Positions 1-5,697 of a stretch of 6,584 nucleotides of DNA are shown piece after piece. A program made the translations under genes and the position numbers. This DNA is from JAVWGW01 sp036651575 (lineage in GTDB: Bacteria; Actinomycetota; Coriobacteriia; Coriobacteriales; Eggerthellaceae): NCBI GenBank assembly GCA_036651575.1, contig JAVVXN010000066.1, positions 1 to 6,584 of the forward strand. Reading direction: 5' to 3'. The notes below the pieces were generated by a model. The model was not told where the DNA came from. It was given only the letters and a program-made list of their open reading frames with translations, and made no database searches. Position 1 is the first letter of the stretch. Every line of letters starts with the position of its first letter.

Positions 1-32
1 TACCCATCGACCCGAAGCGAGCTGCCGCATAA
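1..32 (+). other. Possible 3' end of an upstream gene
   Basis: In frame 3 the first bases read PIDPKRAAA and then stop at TAA (30-32). This would be a plausible C-terminus with ordinary codons. Frame 1 is also open to a TGA at 64-66, and frame 2 to a TAA at 179-181, so the true frame cannot be decided from so little sequence. No product can be assigned. The bases from here to 211 look like an intergenic leader. Confidence 0.2.
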
Positions 33-53
33 GGCAGAAACCCTCCTGCATGG

Positions 54-80
54 TTGGGCGCTGTGATCGAATAGTATATG
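54..80 (+). promoter_or_regulatory. Weak candidate promoter for the rubredoxin operon
   Basis: TTGGGC (54-59) and TATATG (75-80) are separated by 15 bases, shorter than ideal, and neither box is a strong match. It is the best pair seen by eye between the possible upstream stop and the first rubredoxin gene. A promoter further upstream, with read-through from a preceding gene, is equally possible. Confidence 0.15.
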
Positions 81-197
81 CTGAAGACATCATTGAGCGT
101 CATGCGGGGTGCCGCTGTATCGGCAATCAAGTGAAACTCGCAAGGGGCAAGTGCGGCTTGAAGAGCGTGATGCGTCAGTAATTGGTTTCTTGAGGTG

Positions 198-205
198 AAG
201 GAGGT
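198..205 (+). promoter_or_regulatory. Ribosome binding site that decides the start of the first rubredoxin gene
   Basis: AAGGAGGT is a near-perfect Shine-Dalgarno sequence. It lies directly against the in-frame TTG at 206 but 6 bases ahead of the GTG at 212. The GTG, giving MGKYVCQICG, is therefore preferred over TTG. Confidence 0.75.
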
Positions 206-211
206 TTGACT

Positions 212-886
212 GTGGGAAAATATGTATGCCAGATTTGCGGCTTTGTCTACGATGAAGCTGTGGGAGTTCCCGAAGCGGGTATTGCGCCGGGAACACCTTG
301 GGAAGATGTTCCCCACGATTGGGTGTGCCCGCTTTGTGGCGCCAGTAAGGATGAATTCGAGAGAGAGCAAGATGCGGAAAGCATCGAGGCACAACTGGAG
401 CAAACGGAGACGATCGCCTCAGTTGCGGGGGATTCTCGTGAGTTGTCGACGCTGGAAGTGAGCGCTTTGTGCTCAAATCTTGCTCGTGGCTGTGAAAAAC
501 AGTACCTGGCAGAGGAGTCGAGACTTTTTACTCAGCTGGCAGATTACTTTAAAAGCAAGGCAATTCCCGATGAGCAAAGTGGATTCGACGAACTGCTTTC
601 GCTTGTGGAAAGCGATCTTTTTTCGGGGTTGCCCCGTGCGAATACCGCCGCTACGGCCGATTCCGATCGCGGTGCTTTGCGCTCGCTTGTCTGGAGTGAA
701 AAAGTTACCCGCATACTAAAATCATTGCTCACTCGCTACGAAAAAGAGGGCGATGCCATGATTGAGGGAACGAACGTGTATGTTTGCACCATCTGTGGAT
801 TTATTTCGGTGGGTGATACACCACCTGAATGGTGTCCCGTTTGCAGGGTACCCAGTTGGAAATTTACGAAAATAGAGGGGAGGTAG
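212..886 (+). CDS. Double rubredoxin-domain protein (rubredoxin-helical-rubredoxin)
   Basis: A soluble protein of 224 residues, probably a cytoplasmic one-electron carrier. The N-terminus (about 1-50) is a full-length rubredoxin domain with iron ligands C6, C9, C39 and C42 (CQICG and VCPLCG). The C-terminus (about 188-224) is a short rubrerythrin-type rubredoxin domain with C192, C195, C208 and C211. Between them, residues 55-185 look mostly helical, with two extra cysteines (C87, C94). No ExxH di-iron motif is visible, so this is not a normal rubrerythrin. The GTG start at 212 is chosen over TTG at 206 because of the spacing from the strong ribosome binding site. The next gene begins 3 bases after the stop, so the two are almost certainly co-transcribed. 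Each rubredoxin site should bind one Fe(Cys)4. A role in oxygen or peroxide defence, or in passing electrons to a partner oxidoreductase, is inference; no gene name is justified. Confidence 0.85.
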   Translation: MGKYVCQICGFVYDEAVGVPEAGIAPGTPWEDVPHDWVCPLCGASKDEFEREQDAESIEAQLEQTETIASVAGDSRELSTLEVSALCSNLARGCEKQYLAEESRLFTQLADYFKSKAIPDEQSGFDELLSLVESDLFSGLPRANTAATADSDRGALRSLVWSEKVTRILKSLLTRYEKEGDAMIEGTNVYVCTICGFISVGDTPPEWCPVCRVPSWKFTKIEGR

Positions 887-889
887 GTC

Positions 890-1513
890 ATGTACGCTGT
901 CAGGAATATTAGATTGTGCACCAAAGATTGTCTTTGCCTCTACGTTTGCCCCACGGGGGCTGCCGACACAGAAAACAGCATCATCGACCGGTCTCTCTGC
1001 ATAGGGTGCGGTGCGTGTGCGACCTCGTGTCCTTCAGGTGCTCTATCGATGATGGTAGATGAGCTTCCGCCACAGCAACCCAAGGTCGCTGCCGTCGTTG
1101 CTGCTCAACGTGATTTGGCACAGAGTAAGGTTTCTCAGGAAAACAAAGCTGCCGGTCTTGCGGCATCTGCCGATAATTCCGCTTCGTATCGGTTTGCTCG
1201 GGCTATCGAAAAATCCAATCGCATCATGGCTGAAGATATTCTGCGTGAAGCCGGATATATGTTACCTCAAAGCGCCAATGCCCAGGTCTTTTTGCGCTCC
1301 CTGCAAAACGAAGCTAAAAGTGAGGATTTCCCTCGAGAAGTTCTTGAAAAATTGCTTGCCCTTATTGTTCCCAACGAGGCGGTTGTATCGAGTGGTGTTG
1401 AGAAGTGGGAATGCAGTGTCTGCGGCTACACTCATGACGGTTCGCTTCCGGCTGATTTTGTGTGCCCCGTGTGTGGACAACCGGCTTCCGCATTTGAGCG
1501 GATTGAGAAATAG
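890..1513 (+). CDS. Ferredoxin-rubredoxin fusion protein (4Fe-4S, C-terminal rubredoxin)
   Basis: A 207-residue modular electron carrier. Residues 1-55 form a bacterial two-cluster ferredoxin domain. The second motif is canonical (C37, C40, C43, then C47-Pro). The first is unusual: C10, D13, C16, C20-Pro, with an additional C14, so the position normally held by the second cysteine is aspartate. A linker rich in Ala, Gln and Lys (60-98) leads to a probable helical region (99-160). The protein ends with a short rubrerythrin-type rubredoxin domain with C175, C178, C192 and C195. Translation starts at ATG 890, preceded by GGGGAGG (877-883). The stop of the upstream rubredoxin gene is 3 bases away, indicating one operon. 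A terminator follows within 16 bases. The fusion suggests direct transfer between low-potential Fe-S clusters and a higher-potential rubredoxin iron. The physiological partner is unknown; oxidative-stress defence is only a guess. Confidence 0.85.
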   Translation: MYAVRNIRLCTKDCLCLYVCPTGAADTENSIIDRSLCIGCGACATSCPSGALSMMVDELPPQQPKVAAVVAAQRDLAQSKVSQENKAAGLAASADNSASYRFARAIEKSNRIMAEDILREAGYMLPQSANAQVFLRSLQNEAKSEDFPREVLEKLLALIVPNEAVVSSGVEKWECSVCGYTHDGSLPADFVCPVCGQPASAFERIEK

Positions 1514-1528
1514 GTACCTGCCTACAGC

Positions 1529-1574
1529 AAGAGCATCTTCGTTGGATTGTGCGAGGGAGGTGCTCTTATTTTTT
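1529..1574 (+). terminator. Intrinsic terminator of the rubredoxin/ferredoxin operon
   Basis: AAGAGCATCT (1529-1538) pairs with AGGTGCTCTT (1558-1567) as a 10-bp stem with one G-U pair. The 19-base loop may pair further (TTCG with CGAG). The stem is followed by A and six T (1569-1574). It lies 15 bases past the stop codon at 1513. Confidence 0.85.
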
Positions 1575-1672
1575 GAACGGCGAAAGCAAGGGTAAGAAAC
1601 GGGCGGAATATGGTGGGTTCGTGGGGAGTGTGGTCGATTGATGCTTCCGTTTGCTGTTTGCTTGTTCCGTCC

Positions 1673-1681
1673 TGGTATAAA
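1673..1681 (+). promoter_or_regulatory. Extended -10 promoter for the L,D-transpeptidase gene
   Basis: TGGTATAAA is an extended -10 element (TG, one base, then TATAAA). It closely matches TGGTATAAT found before the tRNA genes in this window. A loose -35 candidate, TTGCTG, lies at 1651-1656 with 19 bases of spacing. Transcription would begin near 1688, leaving a leader of roughly 45 bases. Confidence 0.5.
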
Positions 1682-1733
1682 AGACTGTTTTCCTGCTATT
1701 ATGTCTAAAAGACCTCCAGTAAAGAGATTGAAT

Positions 1734-3362
1734 ATGGCGAGTAAAAACGAAGACTTAAAACAAACTCATGGCGCGTCAGCGGGTAAGCATGCCCGTCATC
1801 AGGAAACAACTTCGCGCCCCGATACTGTCAAACCTCCTGCTTCATCGTATACAGCTTCCGTCCAGCCGGCTGGTTCCTACCGCCCTTTTGCGCCGGCGGG
1901 CGCTTCGGCTGCACCGGTTTCGAATGAGGGTGGTCCGAGCGGCAAGCGTCCCTTGAAAATTATCGGTATTGTCGTAGCGATTATTTTTGGGATTTTGCTG
2001 ATTGCGTATGTTGGTGTATCCATTTTTTTCTTTGGCCGGTTTTGGCCTCATACCGTCGTTGCTGACCTCGATGTGTCCACGTTGACCGCCTCCGATGCCC
2101 AGGCGTTGATCAGCGATGCTGTTGACGATTATTCTCTTGAGGTGCAAGGTGAAGGTCTGTCGTTTACTTTGACGGCAGCTGACGCCGGTGTTTCCGTTGA
2201 CAGCTCGGTGCTTGTTGCGAAGATGCTTGGGGACGTCAATCCTTGGATGTGGCCGTTTGAAATAATGAAGCAGCACGACGAAAGCAATCAGCTTATGCTC
2301 ACCTCGACAGAGGCGGGGCTCGACGATACGGTCAAAAAACAGGTAGAGGCGTTTAATGCTGGTGCAGTTGCACCCCAAAACGCAACGATATCGTATACGG
2401 AAAGCACTCAAACTTTCGTGGTTGTTCCCGAAGTGGCGGGCACGACTTTTGCTGTTGAAAATGTTGTGAAAGCGGTTGATGACGCTATCGGGAAGATGGA
2501 ACCCATGGTGAAAATCACCCATAAAGAGCTGGCTCAGCCTACGGTTACCAAAGACACGCCCGAGTTGAAAACTGCGTGTGTAAGTGCGAATAAAATGGTC
2601 GGCACAAATATGAAATTTTTGATGGCGGGCACGGCTGTGGCCGAATTGGGTCCTACGCAGATTGCCCCCTCTGTGTTTTTGCAAGATGATTTGACCGTGA
2701 AGCTTGATGATGCATTTTTAACGGCGTGGATTGATAAAACTGCAGGAGAATGCAATACGTATGGCTCGACGCGAACCTACACTCGTCCTGACGGAAAAAC
2801 GGTGAGTGTTACGGGTGGTGTGTATGGTTGGCTCATCGATAAAGATGCGTTGAAAGAGACCACCCTGCAAGGTGTTATGGAAGGTCGTCAATCAAACGTT
2901 GATATTCCCGTGACGCAAAGTGCTGCTGCTTTCAATGGAGCTGGCGCACAGGATTGGGGTCCTCGATATGTTGATGTTGACATTTCCGAACAGCAGGCAC
3001 GCTTCTACGATGCCTCGGGATCACTTATTTGGAGCGCTGCCTTTATTTCCGGCAAGCCTAATGGTGAGTACGCGACACCTACGGGTGTGTACGTTGTCAA
3101 CGGAATGGAGAGTCCTTCAACGCTTATTGGTTCTATGGTGCCTGCTACCGGCGAGCCTGAATACAAGACTAAGGTTCAGTACTGGATGCCGTTTGTTGGC
3201 AACGCTGTCGGTTTCCATGATGCTACGTGGCAGCCGAGCTTCGGGGGGTCGATGTATGCGGAAGGTTACGGATCGCATGGGTGCGTGAACCTCTCTTCTT
3301 CGGATGCCTCGGCGCTCTATAGTCTGCTTTCCGTTGGAGACGTGGTAGTTTCTCACGGCTGA
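1734..3362 (+). CDS. Membrane-anchored L,D-transpeptidase (YkuD catalytic domain, YoaR-like)
   Basis: A 542-residue cell-wall enzyme that would form L,D (3-3) cross-links, or related attachments, in peptidoglycan outside the membrane. Residues 1-72 form a polar cytoplasmic tail rich in Pro, Ala and Ser. A single membrane segment spans about 74-100 with a basic flank (GKRPLK). Residues about 110-400 resemble peptidoglycan-binding_4-type repeats; segments ending TLTAADAGVSVD and FVVVPEVAGTTF are typical. The YkuD catalytic domain covers about 411-542. H495 lies in HDATW, a glycine pair (FGG) follows, and the active-site signature SHGCVNLS contains H515 and the nucleophile C517. ATG 1734 is chosen because AAAGAG (1721-1726) precedes it by 7 bases. 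The in-frame ATG at 1701 and TTG at 1638 lack a ribosome site, and TTG 1638 lies upstream of the predicted transcription start. It is monocistronic, followed by a long hairpin. Its exact cross-linking specificity cannot be read from the sequence. Confidence 0.9.
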   Translation: MASKNEDLKQTHGASAGKHARHQETTSRPDTVKPPASSYTASVQPAGSYRPFAPAGASAAPVSNEGGPSGKRPLKIIGIVVAIIFGILLIAYVGVSIFFFGRFWPHTVVADLDVSTLTASDAQALISDAVDDYSLEVQGEGLSFTLTAADAGVSVDSSVLVAKMLGDVNPWMWPFEIMKQHDESNQLMLTSTEAGLDDTVKKQVEAFNAGAVAPQNATISYTESTQTFVVVPEVAGTTFAVENVVKAVDDAIGKMEPMVKITHKELAQPTVTKDTPELKTACVSANKMVGTNMKFLMAGTAVAELGPTQIAPSVFLQDDLTVKLDDAFLTAWIDKTAGECNTYGSTRTYTRPDGKTVSVTGGVYGWLIDKDALKETTLQGVMEGRQSNVDIPVTQSAAAFNGAGAQDWGPRYVDVDISEQQARFYDASGSLIWSAAFISGKPNGEYATPTGVYVVNGMESPSTLIGSMVPATGEPEYKTKVQYWMPFVGNAVGFHDATWQPSFGGSMYAEGYGSHGCVNLSSSDASALYSLLSVGDVVVSHG

Positions 3363-3399
3363 TCGCGCTACGGGCCGTGGCTGTTGTGTCTGTGCTATC

Positions 3400-3439
3400 C
3401 AAAGGTCACCTGCGAAGGAATCGTCGCGGGTGACCTTTG
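3400..3439. terminator. Long hairpin between convergent genes, probable bidirectional terminator
   Basis: Bases 3400-3415 (CAAAGGTCACCTGCGA) pair with 3424-3439 over 16 bp, with a single T-G pair and an 8-base loop. It sits 38 bases past the transpeptidase stop and 12 bases past the ybaK stop on the other strand. No clear T-run follows on either strand, so termination efficiency is uncertain; it could also act as an RNA-stabilising 3' hairpin. Confidence 0.6.
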
Positions 3440-3451
3440 TTGGTAGGGACC

Positions 3452-3934
3452 TTAACAGCAAAGGTCGGTTATGCCCAAGATGAAAACACGCTGCAGCTCG
3501 TCAAGCTGTGTTTCTATCTGGCAGCCGATTTTGCCTCCCGAGAAGATGACGGTGTCGACTAGCAGGGCTGTTTCGTCGATGGTCGTGGTGAAGGTTCGTT
3601 TCATACCAAGAGGGGAACATCCGCCATGGATATAGCCGGTTAATCCAAGCAGCTCTTTTGACTTTATCATCTGAATTGATTTTTCGCCGACGGCACACGC
3701 TGCCTTTTTCAGGTCAAGCTCTTCCGCCACCGGAATCATAAAAACGTAGTGTTCACCACTTTTTCCAACGGTTACGAGTGTTTTAAAAACCTGCGATTCA
3801 TCAAGATCGAGAAGGCGGGCAACCTCGACGCCGCTCAGTGCTGTGGGGCATTGAAACCAATGGGCGCTATAGGCTACCCCTGCTCTGTCGAGCTCTCGCA
3901 TTGCGTTGGTTTTTCGATCAGCTGGTTTTGTCAT
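3452..3934 (-). CDS. ybaK: Cys-tRNA(Pro)/Cys-tRNA(Cys) deacylase, YbaK/EbsC family
   Basis: A 160-residue trans-editing hydrolase, the usual family length. It removes cysteine mistakenly attached to tRNA(Pro) by prolyl-tRNA synthetase. Family landmarks are visible: the N-terminal KTNAMRELD helix, FKTLV with the conserved lysine K51, the YVFMIP strand, the loop GYIHGGCSPLG (100-110), and FSGGKIGCQIE near 131-141. Start and stop are well bounded. The ATG is only 21 bases downstream of the flavoprotein stop on the same strand, so the two are probably one transcript. No convincing Shine-Dalgarno sequence precedes the ATG, which may point to coupling with the upstream gene or to a weakly expressed start. 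The C-terminus ends in two cysteines (DLCC), which is slightly unusual. The family assignment is secure; the exact tRNA substrates are from family knowledge. Confidence 0.9.
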   Translation of the reverse strand: MTKPADRKTNAMRELDRAGVAYSAHWFQCPTALSGVEVARLLDLDESQVFKTLVTVGKSGEHYVFMIPVAEELDLKKAACAVGEKSIQMIKSKELLGLTGYIHGGCSPLGMKRTFTTTIDETALLVDTVIFSGGKIGCQIETQLDELQRVFILGITDLCC

Positions 3935-3955
3935 GACAACGTATCAAATCATTGA

Positions 3956-4600
3956 TTATTGCGCAGCTGTCGGCTTGATAAAGTTTGTTTTGATTTTCTC
4001 TTCGGTTTGTACAGCGGTGATCCCCGCTGCTTGCCCCGCTTCGATACACCGAAGCATCCACGCCATGTTTTTGCCGAGAATACGCATGATTTGGAGGCCT
4101 TCTTCGTCTTGTTGCACCTGTTCTGCCGATTGGCCATGAACCATAGGCCAATAGTTCGATGAAACGAGGGGCATTTCGTTGAACAGGAAATATTTATTCA
4201 TCTGATCGATGGCTGCCGTTGTTCCAGCGCGTCGTGCGGAAGCGAGGGAGGCTCCCGGTTTGAATTTCATCGTCTGCCCACCGGCGTAAAACATGCGATC
4301 GAGTACGGCGATGAGGGCGCCGTTGGCACCGGCATAAAAAACCGGTGTGCCCACGATGACTCCGTCGGCTTCTGAAACGGCATCGAGCAGGTGATTGACG
4401 ACGTCATCGTTGTGGATGCAGCGCTGATCGCCCCTTTTGGAGCACCCACCGCATCCGTCGCAGCCACGAACGGGATCTTTGCCGATCCAGGCAATTTTGG
4501 TTTCGATGTCTTGGGCATGCAGACTTTTTGTCACTTCGCTGAGGGCGGTGTAGGTGCATCGTTTTTCGTTGGGACTCCCGTTGATGAGCAAAACTTTCAT
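3956..4600 (-). CDS. NADPH-dependent FMN reductase / iron-sulfur flavoprotein family oxidoreductase
   Basis: A flavodoxin-fold protein of 214 residues. The N-terminus MKVLLINGSPNEKR, followed by TYTAL, is the FMN phosphate-binding loop. GVIVGTPVFYAGANGALIAV (80-99) is the second flavin-binding segment, with its typical TPVFY turn. Between them C47, C50, C53 and C61 form CX2CX2CX7C. This spacing matches the compact cluster motif of archaeal iron-sulfur flavoproteins (Isf), and many bacterial relatives also keep it. It may therefore carry a 4Fe-4S cluster beside FMN and act in electron transfer or quinone/oxygen-stress reduction; the substrate is unknown. The start at 4600 is preferred over an upstream ATG at 4636 because AAGGAG (4606-4611 on the opposite strand) lies 5 bases before it and the conserved family N-terminus begins there. 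It is first in an operon with ybaK and divergent from murI. Confidence 0.85.
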   Translation of the reverse strand: MKVLLINGSPNEKRCTYTALSEVTKSLHAQDIETKIAWIGKDPVRGCDGCGGCSKRGDQRCIHNDDVVNHLLDAVSEADGVIVGTPVFYAGANGALIAVLDRMFYAGGQTMKFKPGASLASARRAGTTAAIDQMNKYFLFNEMPLVSSNYWPMVHGQSAEQVQQDEEGLQIMRILGKNMAWMLRCIEAGQAAGITAVQTEEKIKTNFIKPTAAQ

Positions 4601-4642
4601 GGACACTCCTTGCCAGTGTTGATGTTGATATGACACTTTTTA

Positions 4643-4651
4643 AGATTAGCA
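4643..4651 (-). promoter_or_regulatory. Candidate extended -10 promoter for the flavoprotein-ybaK operon
   Basis: On the minus strand the bases read TGCTAATCT, an extended -10 element (TGC then TAATCT) about 43 bases before the flavoprotein start. No good -35 box was found at the expected distance. The element lies in the intergenic region shared with murI. Confidence 0.35.
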
Positions 4652-4677
4652 GAAAATATGGCTCCTGCTCGCTTTTC

Positions 4678-4705
4678 TGGTCAAGGAGCACAGCTGCGCT
4701 ATACT
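4678..4705 (+). promoter_or_regulatory. Promoter for murI
   Basis: TGGTCA (4678-4683) and TATACT (4700-4705) are separated by 16 bases. TATACT is a good -10 box. Transcription would start around 4712, exactly at the ATG chosen for murI, which would make the message leaderless. An AAGGAG at 4683-4688 lies inside the spacer and would not be in that transcript. Confidence 0.45.
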
Positions 4706-4711
4706 GACATC

Positions 4712-5650
4712 ATGGATATTGAAGGCATGCAAAATACCAACGGGTTCACTGATGAGACGTTTGCCGCGCAGCGGGACCAACGTTTAGGAGCTGCATTCGA
4801 TAATGCTCCGATTGGGGTTTTTGATTCCGGCTATGGCGGTCTTACGGTGGCGCGCGAAATCATGAAAGCGCTTCCCCACGAAAGTATCTTGTATGTAGGC
4901 GATACGGCGCGGTGTCCTTACGGACCGCGATCTTTGGACGAAGTCGATGGTTTTGTCCAGCAGATCGGGCGATGGCTGGTCGGTCGTCAGGTGAAGCTGA
5001 TAGTGATCGCATGTAATACGGCTACGGCCGCTGGTCTCAAGCACGCTCAACAGGTTTTTGATGTACCGGTGATCGGTGTTGTCGAGTCAGGTGCACGTGC
5101 GGCAGCTCATGCCACGAAAAACGGTCGTGTTGGCGTGATCGGAACGAGGGCAACCGTCGAGTCCGATATCTACACGAATGCTATTCGCAACATCAACGCG
5201 GGTATTACGGTTTTTTCTACGGCAACACCTCGTTTTGTCGAAATCGCTGAACAGGGCATTCGCATGGCGGAAGGTCCCATCGAAAGCTACACATCCCTTG
5301 CTTCGAAGGTGTATATTCGCCCCGCATTCCAAGAGATTGCGCAAGATTATCTGGAGCCGCTTCGTCGGTGTGAAGTTGATACGCTCGTTTTGGGTTGCAC
5401 CCATTTTCCTTTATTGAAATCACTGATCGGGGGAGTTATCGGTCGTGAGGTGCTGCTTATTTCATCGGATAAAGAAGTGGTGAAAGATGTTCATGAAATT
5501 CTTTCACGGCAAGGGAAATGCGCACAACGCAATCGGCGTTCTTCTTACGAGTTTTATACGACCGGTGCCGATGTCGCCGAGTTTGAGAATTTTGGTAGCC
5601 GCGTTCTGCGACTTCCTCTTGCGTCGGTGTCGCACCTTGATTTGCCATAA
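4712..5650 (+). CDS. murI: Glutamate racemase
   Basis: Interconverts L- and D-glutamate in the cytoplasm, supplying D-Glu for the second position of the peptidoglycan stem peptide. All family hallmarks are present: IGVFDSGYGGLTV with D38 and S39, ACNTATA with catalytic C101, the CPYG loop near 68-71, and LGCTHFPLL with the second catalytic cysteine C229 and H231. The usual FVPLVE stretch reads FVEIAE here. At 312 residues it is longer than typical family members (about 260-285). The excess is a roughly 30-residue acidic N-terminal extension ahead of the IGVFDSG strand. The start is uncertain. ATG 4712 has no ribosome binding site and sits at the predicted transcription start. ATG 4727 has only a close GAAGG. 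CTG 4694 is in frame, 5 bases after AAGGAG. rdgB follows 47 bases after the stop, probably in the same transcript. Confidence 0.93.
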   Translation: MDIEGMQNTNGFTDETFAAQRDQRLGAAFDNAPIGVFDSGYGGLTVAREIMKALPHESILYVGDTARCPYGPRSLDEVDGFVQQIGRWLVGRQVKLIVIACNTATAAGLKHAQQVFDVPVIGVVESGARAAAHATKNGRVGVIGTRATVESDIYTNAIRNINAGITVFSTATPRFVEIAEQGIRMAEGPIESYTSLASKVYIRPAFQEIAQDYLEPLRRCEVDTLVLGCTHFPLLKSLIGGVIGREVLLISSDKEVVKDVHEILSRQGKCAQRNRRSSYEFYTTGADVAEFENFGSRVLRLPLASVSHLDLP

Positions 5651-5697
5651 TTTTGTTTGGGGATTAACACCAGGGCAACCTATCTGAAAGGAGCACC

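Noticed and set aside
33..205. Riboswitch or structured leader ahead of the rubredoxin operon
   Set aside because: Only short chance pairings (for example CAAG with CTTG near 149-161) are visible, and no known riboswitch core was recognised.
90..476. 128-residue minus-strand open frame overlapping the first rubredoxin gene
   Set aside because: It overlaps a well-supported rubredoxin domain, and its Pro/Arg/Ser/His-rich sequence shows no family motif.
212..886. Rubrerythrin or reverse rubrerythrin
   Set aside because: Rubredoxin domains are present but the central helical region lacks the ExxH and Glu ligands of a di-iron ferritin-like site.
1842..2684. 280-residue open frame on the minus strand
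   Set aside because: It lies wholly within the L,D-transpeptidase gene, has a composition rich in Arg, His and Cys typical of an antisense shadow, and has no recognisable motif.
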